A stretch of 64,000 nt of DNA from Patiria pectinifera (Eukaryota > Echinodermata > Asteroidea > Valvatida > Asterinidae): the NCBI GenBank assembly GCA_029964075.1, contig CM057142.1, positions 2,929,770-2,993,769 of the forward strand, given 5' to 3'. The notes below the pieces were generated by a model. That model had not been told where the DNA came from and did not search any database. It was given only the letters and a program-made list of their open reading frames with translations. The position numbers were made by a program, and so were the translations under genes. Below are positions 12,631 through 25,044 of the stretch, in pieces; within the stretch, counting starts at the first letter, position 1, and every line of letters begins with the position of its first letter.

Positions 12631-13359
12631 TAGTCTGGTTCCCCAGACCTGACAATTATTCCCGACGCTCACGTCTAAATTGTAGGTCAGGCAACCTCCG
12701 TGGCTAAAAATAAACATGACGACATTGACGGCCCTTTTTAAAAACTCGGCTTATCGTTTCCGATTCGACTTATGACTTATAGCTTTTAATGTTCTGATCA
12801 ATTTTTAAATAAATCAATTACTTCATAATATCATACAGTTATGATAATACAGTTTGAAATTTCTGTAAGAAAACATTTACTTATGTTGACCTGGAATCTT
12901 CAAAGTTAGGCACCGAAAAAGCACTGCTAGCAGGCGGAGCGGAATGAAGACCACGCTGAGTTTTTTTAAAATGCCGGTAACGGTCGTCAAATTCAAAATA
13001 GTGCATGACGAAGCAAAAGTTAGCCCCCCCCCCCCCCATCAGAGTACAAAATCGTCGTTGAATTTCAAGTTTTCTAAATGAAAGCAATGAATATTAAATA
13101 AATCAACTTGTTATTTAAAGCTTTTAATAAGCAATTAGCAGTTAATTAAACCTATATTACGTGTATATTCTGAAATACTCGGGTGCTATCCGATTGTCTA
13201 CGAATTGAATTCGGCAAACTTCAGACATTTTCAGAAAAAGGAGGAATTCCTCCCATTTTAGTCACGTGACGTAAATTGTAATACAATGTGTTACCGAAGT
13301 CTACCTGACCTAAGATTCATCAGGAATAGTCAGAATCTTTTGATCTGGCAACCAGACTA
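12631..13359. mobile_element. Terminal-inverted-repeat element, about 0.73 kb, non-autonomous
   Basis: The left end TAGTCTGGTT (12631) is matched by AACCAGACTA at the right end (to 13359). The flanks GGAAAAAGC on the left and GGAAAAATC on the right agree at 8 of 9 positions, fitting a 9-bp target duplication as in Mutator-like elements. The inside has no coding potential. Confidence 0.5.
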
Positions 13360-14526
13360 GGAAAAATCGGGACAAAAAACGGGTAATTTCTTCCTTTTTC
13401 TCTCTCATAAAGTGTTACATTTCTCTGTTTGTACATCACTGTACATGTACATAGTTTGACACCATCTGAAACCATCATAAATAAAAATTACAGTAGGACT
13501 TTTTAGGTCAAGAATTATCTTTGAAAAGTTGCAAAAGACCTTCCATAAAGAATCGAGAGGGTAAAGTATTGACACCAAACATTCAAAACCCAACTTCATG
13601 ACTGTCATGTTGCTGCCATTTTTTTGCATGGCGGCAACCACACTGATAGTCTGCTACCAAATGTATACGTGTGCGGTAGGTATTGGTCCATTGCCAGACT
13701 TAGTCTGGAATGCTTAGTCTGTTGCCACGTTGTGTGAAGCAGGATTGGAAAGTATTTTGCCCATGTGTGACGGCAGGCCTTCTAGCATTGTCTGGTCGCA
13801 TCGTCGTGTGAACATGGCTTGGCCATTGGCATCGTGCGTTGATCCGAAAAAAATAATAACTTTTTTAAATGAGAGATAAAAATCTGATAAAAAAAAAATC
13901 AAATTATTGTTTATTTAATAAGTATTCCAATGATTTTAAACATTTTTAGGTTTGGAAAATTTTGAGTTATAAATAATTATTATTTTCAAATGTTGACACT
14001 AAAATGTAGAAATGACAGAATGTTTTCACTGAATTTTGCCATTTATATTGTTAGGACTAGGCCTGTATCTCCAAAACGAAAGCTCATATGAAAATGATTT
14101 AAACTTTATCCATTTTGTTGTGTAATTCTTTTTCCAAAAACGAAATTGGAAAAAATGTTGCAACCTTACGCCACTTTTTTTTTCATAATCATCTCAATGT
14201 AGGTCATTCATTTCCAAAATTATGATAAGACGTGAATCTGGGACTGAGAAACATGTTCAATTTTGTTAGGAAATAATTAGAAAATGTTCTTGACTCAGCT
14301 AGACTTTGTGCACAATCGCAGAAATGGCGTCAGGCTGCCATATTTTTTCCACGAAATTTTCCAGGGTTGTATTAAAAATCCAAAAACATGAAAAAGTGCC
14401 GGACTCCCTAGGCCATGCATAAGTTCCCCCTCACCGGCAAGGAAAGGAGAGTTGATAGGGGAGATCACTTCGAGTGCCATTTGAACGCCTTTCCGACGAC
14501 AGCCACCTGAAGTCAAGACGCAATGG
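13360..14526. other. Gene-free stretch containing a small MITE-like repeat
   Basis: At about 14157-14343 a segment begins TTGCAACCTTACGCCACTTT and ends with GAAATGGCGTCAGGCTGC, an imperfect inverted pair. A related segment lies at about 36154-36330 inside ACP7 intron 1. Nothing else recognisable. Confidence 0.4.
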
Positions 14527-14670
14527 CTTAAGTTAGTCCGAGTAACTAGGACTCTACGAATCGCCTTTTTTTTTTACATTTGGAGATGGTTGGGCGATAG
14601 TATCGCCCGACCATGTCCAAAGGTTAAAAAAGGCAATTCATAGAGTCCTCTTACTTGGACGAGGCTTAAG
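14527..14670. mobile_element. 144-bp foldback element
   Basis: A near-complete palindrome. The outer arms include CTTAAG and GGACTCTACGAATCGCCTTT with the matching inverse at the right. The centre is GGGCGATA followed by TATCGCCC. No coding capacity; probably a very small MITE. Confidence 0.6.
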
Positions 14671-15724
14671 TTTAGTTTGTGCACATTCACTCAATGACGA
14701 ACAAACTACGTCGTGCGTACTTAACGCTTTAGGCGTTCGAACCAGTATGTACACACGTTGTGTCCCATCCTTGGGGTTTTCAAAAGTGGTAAAAAAATCG
14801 CCCTCTTTTGTTGGTGCACGGAGCCCAGAAAATTGGCAATCGTGTGGTGTAGGGCCCGCTTCCTAGTATAACTATAAGGGAACAAAATCCACTTGAAAAT
14901 TATTGGACCTACCAAACTAGTTGGCGGCATTCTCAATAAACAGGTATGTCATAGATAGAGGGCAGGGTTTTGATATTTTTACGGAAATTTGGGGGTAAAA
15001 AAATGACGCTAACAGTAGTAACAGCGGGGCGACAACATGCGACCCAAAAATAAAGATGACGATCACCACGCAATGTACCGTGAGCACGCACGGCGCGCTG
15101 AATCGCAAGGCACAAACTGCGCAGGAAAATCGTGATTTCTAGTAAAATTCTACCCCAAGGCCAAGAACATGAAAAATCTGTTCAAAATTGCAAAACGGGC
15201 ATCATTAGAATTGATAAAAATCTGCTTTTGATTGTAAAGGTGATGTTTGAGCAATAAAAAACATTTTTTACTCTAATTTGATCAAAACAAAACAGGGGCC
15301 CTACACTTCACGATCGCCAGAAAATTAACAGCGCCCTCACAAATTTTCTCTGTGTAAATAGCGCATAATAATCGAAGTTTCTCAAACTTCAACAAGTTCA
15401 AAATCAAAGTTTGACGTAGACTTCTGAAATGTACTTACTGTTTTGGTGTCGTCTTTGCTCTTAATGGCCCTCTAAATGTACTCAGCAAAAGAAGTCCGTG
15501 ACTGTCAACTTCAAGTCAAAGATGCATACGTAAATTTTCACTCAAGCAGTTCCACAAAAACTCCACAAAACCACACTACGAAGAGCGACATTCCATCCCA
15601 TCAGCACATTATCAGCAAAGTCTTGTCCGCATGTTGCGCGCCCTCATGTGTTACACACCAGATCCAGGTCAATCAGTGCATGAACATAGATGGCGCCTCT
15701 CTTAAATATTGCCATACCTAAGTT
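14671..15724. other. Gene-free stretch
   Basis: No exon or recognisable repeat end was found. Open frames on the minus strand near 14720-15115 overlap in two frames and have no domain. AT-rich filler with a C+G-rich patch near 15050-15110. Confidence 0.35.
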
Positions 15725-16080
15725 ATAATTACGCCCAATTCCAAAAATTATGAAAAATACTCACAACTCTCCAAGGTGTTTAAGACACACATCAAATTAA
15801 AGCTTATTTCGTCATCTTTCATTTTCTGTTCAAGTTTTAGGGGTTAACCAATGACTTTTGAGAGAAAATTCCATCCAAAGATGATCACCCCTGAATAGTC
15901 CTGAAAGCTTAAAGCCCATCACTCCATTTTGAAAAAGATGATATGCTCCCGCCAGTTGCAAAACATCACTTTTATGGCCCAATTTCATCCGAATTTCACA
16001 GAATATGAGCTCACAGTCCTGTTCACGGCTTCCAACTATCTTTTTCTACAAACCCTCAAGTTTATGGCCTACAGAATGCT
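15725..16080 (+). repeat. Dispersed repeat family A, copy 1
   Basis: It shares long blocks with 18325-18760 (same strand) and with the reverse complement of 25200-25600. Shared landmarks are AAAATTCCATCCAAAGATG followed by ATCACCC, then a block ending TTTCACAGAA, then AGTCCTNTNCACGGCTTCCA. Non-coding; most likely the body of a transposon whose ends are best seen in the third copy. Confidence 0.7.
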
Positions 16081-16121
16081 CTAATAGCAACTCAACTAAT
16101 TAGAGGCACAGATAAAGTGAT

Positions 16122-16490
16122 TTGGACGGCGTATATTTCGAGCATACTAGCCTGCACCCCAAGCTCCATGGTACAACCATGGAGGCAGAATGGTATAACG
16201 GTCCGTGGCATGAAAGAATGATTAACCCTGCTCGGTTTACTCCAACTGCAACGCAACAAGGAGTGTTGAGCAGTATTGATGCAGATGCAGAAGGGCGTGG
16301 CTTGGTTTTGAATTTACAATGCAACAGCCTTTTTTGCAATACATTTCACCCGGAGCTAGGTATACTTCGCTAGAGCAATTTGCACACGTCATTATCCCAC
16401 ATCTGACACTCAACTGTACCCACCTCATCGGTCAGTTAGTGTTAATGTTCGGGTCGAGTTTCTTTCTTTAGTTTCCTTGGTTTGTGACTG
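16122..16490. other. Gene-free segment with a CCATGG hairpin
   Basis: Both strands are open here and neither frame shows a domain, so I do not call a gene. CTCCATGGT and ACCATGGAG at about 16162-16182 form a 9-bp stem with a 3-nt loop. Confidence 0.35.
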
Positions 16491-16559
16491 ATATACATGT
16501 AGTAGTACCTAAATTAAAGAAAAAGTTATGAAATAATGTTCAAGTTACAACTGAAAGCA

Positions 16560-16866
16560 CACAATATTTTTTTGGGGGGGGGCCAAAAAAAATTTGGTCC
16601 CCCAAAAAGTGTGTCCCAAAAATTACGGCGTGGGGTTCGGGGCGCGCTTTAGGCCCCGAAACTTTTTGGATTCTAGATGCTCTGCATCTGTGGTGCGATC
16701 TGAGGCTATTTCTGACCACTTTAACTAAATATTTTGGAGGAAAAGATGGTGGTGTACGCAGTGCCTGCCTTTATCGCGACGCCACTTTAAAAAAAAAATT
16801 GGTTTCGTTTTGGGGGAGGCCATTGCCCCCGTTGCTCCCCCCCCCCTCCCCCAGATCCGCCCTTGG
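16560..16866. mobile_element. hAT-like element fragment, G/C-run bounded
   Basis: The right side ends in a C-rich run then CAGATCCGCCCTTGG, the reverse complement of termini of the form AAGGGCGGATCTGGGGG that are common in hAT-type MITEs of marine animals. The inner block GGCGTGGGGTTCGGGGCG plus GGATTCTAGATGC recurs inverted at about 41675-41735 in ACP7 intron 2. The left end is unclear. Confidence 0.45.
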
Positions 16867-17648
16867 CCGGGTGTGAGGGAGTTCTGTTTTCACCAAAAAG
16901 TGCAACTTGAGGTGCATTGAAGTTCACGTGCCTTAAATCTGGAAAGCTTAATTGTCAAATGACAAGTTCGGTCTGATCTTAAGTAAGACGTTCTTCTAAA
17001 AACCCTCAGATATGAAAACATGGAAGGACTTTTTTCTGTTTGACGGTTAATAGGATTGAGCAATATACATATGCATCTGAATATCTCAGAATATTTTCCC
17101 ATGCATCCTTATTATTTCATAATTCACCATTTTACTAGAATGTCCAAAATAAAGGACTCCTTATAACTGCAGCTGTGGTTATAGGTTAAAGAGCGCGTCA
17201 CTAAATCAGGCGGATATGTTTGTCAGTTATAGGCGCAAAAAGCAACCTAAAAATAAAAACTGTGGCTTCTTTTTCAGAGGGTTGCATACAGACGCCGAAA
17301 ATAGAAATAAGATATTATTCGTGTGAAGTCTTAAAAATGCATATTAGAAATGGAGCGAACAATAATTGGACGTAGCAAAATGTGTGCATAAGATAGAAAC
17401 AGAAAAGGGTTCTGAAACTCGATTGGATAAAGTCGATCTCCGATATGACTTCACTAGTCAGTGCTGGGCTTCCTAGCTTTCTCACCGCAAGGAACAAAAT
17501 CATATGCTCGGGCCCGGGGTGTCGTCCCCCCCCCCCCCCCCCCCACCTCGTCAGTGTCGTACGTCCCCTGGCACACAACTGGCCTTTTTAAAATATGGCG
17601 GACCAATAGGAGGGCGCTATTTAGATTTCATGGGTAACCAGCAGGTTG

Positions 17649-17870
17649 GGGCGTCAGGTTGGCGTAGCGGTACTTTCCTCGCCTTCCACCGCTGTGACCC
17701 GCGTTCGAATCCCGCCTGGGCCAATATGTGGATTGGGTTTTCAGTCCCTGCCTGATACCGTGGGTTTTCCCCCGAATATTCTTCTGGGCTTTTCCTCCCA
17801 CCTCTTAGACTGTAACTTCTTTTCATCGTCTTCTCTCCACAGGTTTCTTCAGGCTTGCGAGCTTTGAGGA
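17649..17870 (+). mobile_element. tRNA-derived SINE, second family
   Basis: A-box-like TTGGCGTAGCGG (17659-17670) and B box GTTCGAATCCC (from 17703) lie about 33 bp apart, as in a tRNA promoter. The T-stem does not pair, so it is not a tRNA gene. The body continues with GTGGGTTTTCCCCC and TTTTCCTCCCACC, typical of SINE bodies in invertebrates. No clear poly-A or target duplication was seen. Confidence 0.65.
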
Positions 17871-18324
17871 ATCCTTGGTTTCATTACCAGAAATGATTAA
17901 TAATAACCCTTTGTATTTATTCAAATTTACTACAGCCAAGTCCTATTCAAAACTGCATGAGCGAGTTCGTGATCCGATGCGCGCGCGGCGTCGCCGCAAA
18001 ATCAAAACAATGGGCAAATTCACCTCTCGGTATAGGGATTTTACACACAGTTGAAGAGTTCCAGTCAACTTAAATTCTATATGGAGTTATTTTTCAATTA
18101 TTAAGAAATCTCATGTGTATGTTAATATGATTTACGTAGATTAAAAAACAGTAGGGTACCCAATATTTTCATGCAGGTATTTAGTAATACAGCCTCATTT
18201 ACCCCCAAAATACGCACACTGTCAACAAAGTACGTTTTGCTCGTGCACTATATGCCAAAATCATGGGTTTACGCGCATCTACGATTTGCGCAGACCTGCA
18301 AATCGACTCCATGCATTGACCCCA

Positions 18325-18760
18325 ATGGTAATTCCAAAATGATTTAAAAACACTCACAACTCTCTCTAAGGAATTTCAAGACACACACCGAATTCAAGCT
18401 TATTTCATCATTTTTCATTTTCTGTTAATGATTTGGGTTTTTTTTGTGTATCCTACCGATGACGTTTGGGAGAAAATTCCATCCAAAGATGATCACCCGT
18501 AAAAGCAGTCCAGAAGCCCATCTCCATTTTGAAAATTGGCGCCTACGCTCTATTGCAAACTAGAGCCATTTTATGGCCTACTTTCATCCAAATTTCACAG
18601 AAATACGAGCTTGCAGTCCTCTGTACGGCTTCCACCCTTCTCTTTTTCAAATTCTCAAGTTCACCGCCCTCAACATGTTTTAATACCTGAAATACAAATA
18701 TGCCTATTTCCAGATCTGCACCCTTATGTTTGTGAAATTTGCCCACTTCAAATAACGCCC
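18325..18760 (+). repeat. Dispersed repeat family A, copy 2
   Basis: Diverged direct copy of 15725-16080 with the same order of blocks: CTCACAACTCTC, AAGCTTATTTCATC, AAAATTCCATCCAAAGATG, ATTTCACAGAAATACGAGC and GCAGTCCTCTGTACGGCTT. The open frames across it on both strands are incidental. Confidence 0.7.
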
Positions 18761-21700
18761 TCTTGTTGTGTCCGCCACCCTTAAAAAGTTGTCTTAATGT
18801 TTCTGCCTTCCGTTTCACTGCTCAGAAGGAATGAACAGTGCAAACAATGAGACTTATTTTGTTTGCCGTGCTAAAACGTGCATGCCGTGAAAGAAGCCCT
18901 TAAAAGCGTTAGGCCTCGGGCAATGGGGTACAGGAGAATTAGGATGTTAGTTTGAACAGCCGAGCGATGCTAATGAGATGGTCGATAATAATTTGAAGAT
19001 GAAGGCTTCCAATATCAAACCGGTGCAGTATGAATTTTGGACGCGATATGAAATACGGTCTAATTACGCATGACTCAGTATAGAGATACTAAATTAAGCC
19101 AGTGGTAGTTCATGTGATTACAGTTTCTATAAGGTTAAAGAAAATACCAGATTTCACAGGAGTCCAAATTTCATATAACATTACGCGGTCCCATTGCGAC
19201 GTGAAACTTTTCACTCTGGAACGCCTGCCACAAAAGATTCTTTTTGTGATGGCCGTTGTATTTCAAACTCTTATTGTAAGTTTGTTTGTTGGCGTAATTC
19301 TCGACGACACCATGCATGGGCTGATTGGCACATGATAATGTTTAGCATTCTTCTATGTATTCGTGTCATAGTATTACTATAATGCATGGGCCTATAGATC
19401 TATTGCATTGCAGTCATCTTTGAAGTGAGTGCTTTAGATCCATAGACATACGCATGATACCTCTTGCAGTCATTGATGTTGAATAAAACAATAACCCAAC
19501 CAAAACATATTGATACAATTGCGGACACAAAATAGTCGTATGCTGTCGCTAAAAAGACCGTCGAGCCTCTTCACAAAGCGGAGCGAGACTAGTATAATAG
19601 TAGGCATGTATGCCATTTAGTGAAAAGTAAACTATTTGGAGAGTTGTACAATGTAGTTCCAAACTATTCTGCTGTTGTGCTGATGATGACAATGCAAAAC
19701 GCTTTGGAGAAGTGAAGAGGTAAACGATATATCTGCGTGTTGCATTGTTTAGTGCCTTGAGGACTGAAACCTTTCGACTGTTCACGAAACTTGTTTTGTT
19801 AGTCGAGTAAAAAGGTGATGGGTCATATCAGTCGAAAATACTATTCGTTGAAACTGCCGTTTTTCCATTTATATGCGCTTGTTGTTTTTTTGTATAGTAA
19901 AATTCAAAGGCCTATACTTAATTGCATGTGCCAAAGGTACTGTTCAATTGTGTTTTGTAAATTCTATTGGTAAAATAATTTACTCAACATAACATTCTGT
20001 GGCCACAGATGTGGTACATTGTAAACAAGCATTCTATTGTAGACTAGCATGGGATGATAGGAGGTGCAGTGTCCAAGTTTTCTTAAAACATATATACCAA
20101 TAAAACCACGTTTGAAATAATCACTGTCAATCAAACCAAAAACTTGAAATCTGAAGGAAGACGTGGTGTACTTGGTATAATGAAACAAAATCGATAAAAG
20201 CTTTAACGCTCTGAAAATATTGTAAAGAAGACCACAAATATTCGAACTTACAATATGGAGTATACGACAGATCCCGGTGATTCATTCAACCGCATTATAT
20301 TCAATAGACCTTTAGGCGGAGTTAGAGGGCAATGGTTTGGTATCGCTTGGAATGCATAAGTAAACCTTTTTTTGCATTTGTTGTTACATCATTAGAAATA
20401 ACAAAGAACAGACTCTGAGTTAGCTGCAGTGTCTAAGGTCACTTTATACGCTATCGTCGAATCATCCATTCATGTTCAGTAGCTAACATAATAGACCTTT
20501 ATCATGCTGCCACCATTTCAGTCATGTTCCCTGTGTCCAATAACAGCACTGAATGATATTTTTTTTTTATGCAAAAAGGAACAAGATTATTTTTTCCTTC
20601 CAGCCTCGTTTTGGTTACGTTGATTTGAATGCGAAAAAAATCAAGATGGCCGCAACACGATGATTGTCTATACCATGAGAAATGGTACGCGCACGGGACA
20701 CATATGCGGACTAAAGTTGCTTAATGATAACCATTTTGTGTGGTTATTTCACAAAGGCAGATTGCATGTCACAAGCATAGCATAACTGGCAGAAGCGGGA
20801 AGAATAGCCAAAGACAGACGAACCGTGGCATGGAATCATGACACAGATGGCAAGGCAGAGTAAACAAGCACCCATACCGACGCCTTAAGTCAAGTCAAGT
20901 CATTTCACCGAAAAACCTGCACATTATAATTATACATCTAAACATTTTGATGTGAATTGCACATTGCCCATAGTGTGCCATATCAAAATGGCCACGCAAA
21001 ATAGTGATTGAACAAGCAATTTTTTCCGAACCACATTACGCACTATCCCGTATGTATACCATGTCTAATGGTCCCCATTAATGTCAGCCTGCACGTCAAC
21101 ATGTGACGTACACTATATGCAGCGCAATATCACTTGATGATCCATATTGTGCTTTAATGAGGGGACGTTTGTTTTGTGAAACCCCATCGGCTCTTAGTTC
21201 AACATTCTGAACATCTGTGGTTTTATGGTTTTACAACTGATTAAGAGACACAAACACAATCAAACCTGTTGACTTCTAGACCTTGTGGTCTGTTCATCAT
21301 TTATCCACCATATACATGTTTAGATGGAATATATGATTATTGGGATTTTAACGAGCCTCCAGGGAAAATGTCGAGAGTCTTTGGGAGAGGCCCTTTCTCT
21401 ATGGACACAGTGTGAGAATATCATGGACATTATCATTCTGAACATTCGTGAAAAAAAGGAAGGTATCAAGACCATTAAGGTATAGGTCACTTAGGCCTAA
21501 TGGATTGAATCTCTATCAATTTCTCCACTTTGAGACCTTTGGCTGTAATACACCAAAACAGAGTCGCTTTGTTTGTATTCCATCGAATCGAAACAGATTC
21601 TACAGGCGCACATGTCGTAAAACGTGAGGGGTTTGAAAAAGTCATAGTACGTCACGACCACAATAAGGCATAAGGAAAGCAATTATAATCCTTTATGGCA

Positions 21701-22978
21701 TTTTCTTAGTTTTTATGGGATTCTTCAGTTTGCGAAACAGTTCTCTGAAAAAGTAAAGGTTGCTAGACTCATTGCCCGAAATCGAGGAAGAAATATTCAA
21801 AATCATCAACTTAGTTTAAAGTGTTGATGTACAAGTAAAGACAATCCACAAGAAATGTTTTTGAAATATTTTACCGACATTTTCCATGGTGCCCCTTCAA
21901 CTGAGGGCAATTTTTGTTATTTAAATGCATGTAGAATCATTTGCATTTATCCCAAGTAATTCATACCGAATTGTTATTTTTTAAACTAATACTTTGATTA
22001 AAGATCGTACTGGCACTAAACACCCTGTGGAATTATTCCGTCTGGCTTGCTGTCATTTTGAAGACATCAAGGAATGTGGCGATTCCAACCAACAGTCGAT
22101 AAGGCTGATTTTTGGAAATAAAGAGTATTGTGGACGAAATCGTGTTTGTGGTCAAAAGGTTGTGCATGGTTTTTCTCCAAAAGTGTAGTCCACTGAGCTG
22201 AAACTTCAACAGGTAAGGTTCTGAACATTCTTCTTTGGATTTTTGAGTGGTGTTATTATTGGGAACGAACAAAATGCATGAAAAGCAACTGCTCTTTAAT
22301 ATTTAGTGACAATGGACACACAAAGTTTCGAGTCATAATAGTACATCTGTCCTCAGATTGTCCGAGTGATTTCAAACAAACGGATCCTACTCACAATAGT
22401 GATAGTCATATACGCATTTGAAAATAAGTCATGCAGTTGATGTGATTGTCAATTAAATATTAAACGTTGACATTGTCTGTGTCCTTTAGAATAACAACGG
22501 CTTGGTGGTAGTGTTCTTAACTTTAGTTTATCACAAGCGGTCGAGGGTGTGTATTTATGACGAGTGTAACTAAACGGTTTAAAAAAAAAAAAAAAAAATC
22601 CGCGAGTTTTGATTGCAAATTGAGTTAACATAAAAATTAATAAACACTCGGTTTTGAGTAAACAGAAATAGTTTCTTTGTGTTTTGATATATTATCTGTA
22701 CCTCATTAAGCGATTAAAACTCTACCCGGGTTGCTAAATTTTCATACATTTCACAGACTTATTTTAGTACGTTTCTAAATGAAAATATTTGGGGGGTTTT
22801 AGTCCCATTCATTGTGGCAATCCTGTGTTAGTATTGTGACTTGGAATAGGTTAGGATTTTGATATAGACAAACCCATGGCCCGTCCTCAAGTTGGAAAAT
22901 AAATAATGTTGGCCGTTTAAGTCTCGACTTTTTACATAATGTTTTACTCTGAGCTGTGTTTACCAGAACATTCATTAG
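18761..22978. other. Gene-free interval upstream of the unknown minus-strand gene
   Basis: No supported exon. It contains the short MITE at 20491-20672. An A-run lies at about 22581-22598. The part next to 22979 would hold the 3' untranslated region of the minus-strand gene, but I see no clear minus-strand AATAAA there. Confidence 0.4.
20491..20672 (+). mobile_element. 180-bp MITE, copy 1
   Basis: Bounded by ATAGACCTTTATCATG and the imperfect inverse GATTGTCTATA. The body includes GTGTCCAATAACAGCACTGA and CTTCCAGCCTCGTTTTGG. A second copy with the same body lies at 53102-53279. TATAGRCC ends flanked by TA would suit a Tc1/mariner-type element; this is inference. Confidence 0.65.
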
Positions 22979-23980
22979 TCATTGTTCATCCTGGTCCTGC
23001 GGAGTGGCGTCCGTTTCTGCCGTGGCTGCTGACTGTACCGGAGGCAGGGGCTCATGCGCACTGAACACGTTCCGCTTACCCACCCCAACAACCCCCAATT
23101 TCCCGAGCTTTGACAGAATCTCGTCATCGTGGAGGTCCGTCGGGGCTGACTGGTGCCTCACGAAGGTCCGTCTAGGACGAGTTGAACCTCCGCCGCCGTT
23201 TGAGCCGCTTTCCTGGTCCGCAAAGTTCACATAATCTCGACCATGGCACCTAACGGATACCGAATTGCTACTGAGGGTCCTGTTTACATTTGGTACACCG
23301 ACAAGGGATCGTCGGCCACGTTTCAGATGAACTTGCTGTCTCCTGCCCGTCACATTTTCCCCAGAATTTCCCTGCAGGATACTCGATTCGTACGAGACTT
23401 TCCGCGCTGAAGTTCCTGATGGCACATCATCCGAAATCTCTAAATCTTCCCAGGTCGGGCTTGCACTGCGAACGCTGGTGACGGATAGCGCATCTAGGTC
23501 CACCTCATGATCGAGTAACGCATCACCAAGTTCCTCCTCGGCAGACCACGAAGGACGGAGGTCCCTGGCCGACTCCGGTCGTTGAGATTCCCGATGTATA
23601 ACATCCCCATTGGTATAGAGTTTCGTCACTGTCCCGTCGTGAGGACTGGTAAGCAACTGTGTTGTGGTTGCATTACCAATTTGGGTTTGCCCCTTACGCA
23701 GACTTAGACTATGTCCGAGAAACACCTCTGATGGGTTGCTTTCTGAAGAGGTCCTCCTTGGTTGGGCAGTCAGCGGTCTCAGCCGGTGTATCGACTCCCG
23801 TCGGCCGGACTGATGAGCGACGTTGTCTGATCGAAACTGACACATCTCAAGTCGGCGTTGCAATTGCTTCTGATCTTTCAAGAACTGGAGAATGTGAAGT
23901 TCCTTAGATTTTGTGTAGGCCTCGTCCATGGACTGGAGAGCCTCATCTTTGGTCCGAGTTGCAGGAAAAAGCGAAGACAT
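22979..23980 (-). CDS. Unrecognised 333-residue protein, single exon
   Basis: A long intact minus-strand frame starting at an ATG with A at -3 and ending TGA. Codon use and GC content are clearly gene-like against AT-rich surroundings. Residues about 9-55 are charged and helical (DEAYTKSKELHILQF, QKQLQRRLEM), a likely short coiled coil. The middle is Ser/Arg/Glu-rich and probably disordered, with RRTSSES (75-81), a possible basophilic kinase site. Near the C-terminus RHQSAP (275-280) resembles a 14-3-3 binding site, followed by a short helix ILSKLGKLGVVGVGKR. No signal peptide or membrane segment. I do not recognise the family; a loose resemblance of the N-terminal coiled coil to small CCDC proteins is too weak to name. 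The location is probably cytosolic or cytoskeletal, which is a guess. Confidence 0.8.
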   Translation of the reverse strand: MSSLFPATRTKDEALQSMDEAYTKSKELHILQFLKDQKQLQRRLEMCQFRSDNVAHQSGRRESIHRLRPLTAQPRRTSSESNPSEVFLGHSLSLRKGQTQIGNATTTQLLTSPHDGTVTKLYTNGDVIHRESQRPESARDLRPSWSAEEELGDALLDHEVDLDALSVTSVRSASPTWEDLEISDDVPSGTSARKVSYESSILQGNSGENVTGRRQQVHLKRGRRSLVGVPNVNRTLSSNSVSVRCHGRDYVNFADQESGSNGGGGSTRPRRTFVRHQSAPTDLHDDEILSKLGKLGVVGVGKRNVFSAHEPLPPVQSAATAETDATPQDQDEQ

Positions 23981-25044
23981 TGTTTCTCAATAATGTTTTA
24001 TTCAACTACAAAAAGTTCACATCTCTTGTTGACATCACAAATATTCCGATCACGGACGTACCATGATGCAGTATTTCGTTTTTCGCAATCAGTAGCTGCC
24101 TCCTCTGCCTGGAGACGTACGTAATGTACCGCACTGTCATGCCGGCCAGGATTTGACACTACCTGTCATCGGCCTACATTGTTCGATCGTACATCGTCGT
24201 CTTCATCAAACATCATTGAAAATCCGCATCCGTATACGGCCGCAAATCAGGTGTTGCTTGCTTTTCTGTAGTGGTTGATAATGCAAGGTTTTGCATGCAC
24301 GATGAAATTGACAATGTGGTTGTTGTTTGACAACGCAGTGGGCCAACATTCAGTCTGTTATACAATCAGCTTACCAGGATCCTAACAACTCTCGCTCGTG
24401 TCACAGGTACGGGTATAGCAGCTTACATGCTTGAAATAATTCCATCTTTGAAGCTACCTCCCGCTGGAAAATCAGTCCTGAAAGCAACTGTACACAATAA
24501 CGGTGCAGGGAGGAAGGGTGATTACAGTAATAGCACAGGTAACCACTGCTACAACTGCTTGCCTCTGCTATAAATAAAGAGATGCCGCTTCTTCAGGTGC
24601 TGTGTGCGTGGCCTACACCCTTGAAGATATCGATCCTCTTGACACAGCCAGCTAATAATGTACATCGTCCACTCAAAAGACTCGGGCTGTTATGTCTAAT
24701 TATCAATACATGTCGCACCGGCTACTGGTATGCAAAGCATTGTTATGGCGATAATCCGGATTACAACGAATAACGGTCGGGGCTATTTCTGTAGTCTTGG
24801 AAGTAAGTGGATATAGCGGTACTTTATTAGCTGTGCTGGGAATGGATCTACGTTATAACGGTGCCGTCTTCACAAGATAAATTAAAAAGAATCTCTACCT
24901 TCCACAAATAAGCTCGCGTATCCGATGAGTTTCCATATAATTACATGCACAAGCACGATATACGACTAATGTCTCAGTTGTTTAGTTATTTCACCTTAAT
25001 ATGTTCCTTTCCAGAGCAAAATGTTTGAACCAGGTCGGACGGGG
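23981..25044. other. Upstream region of the minus-strand gene; nothing else seen
   Basis: Presumed promoter and 5' region of the 22979-23980 gene, with moderately higher GC and CpG near 24110-24240. No further exon recognised. Confidence 0.35.

Noticed and set aside
17649..17730. Functional tRNA gene
   Set aside because: Boxes A and B are present but the T-stem and acceptor stem do not pair; the sequence continues as a SINE body.
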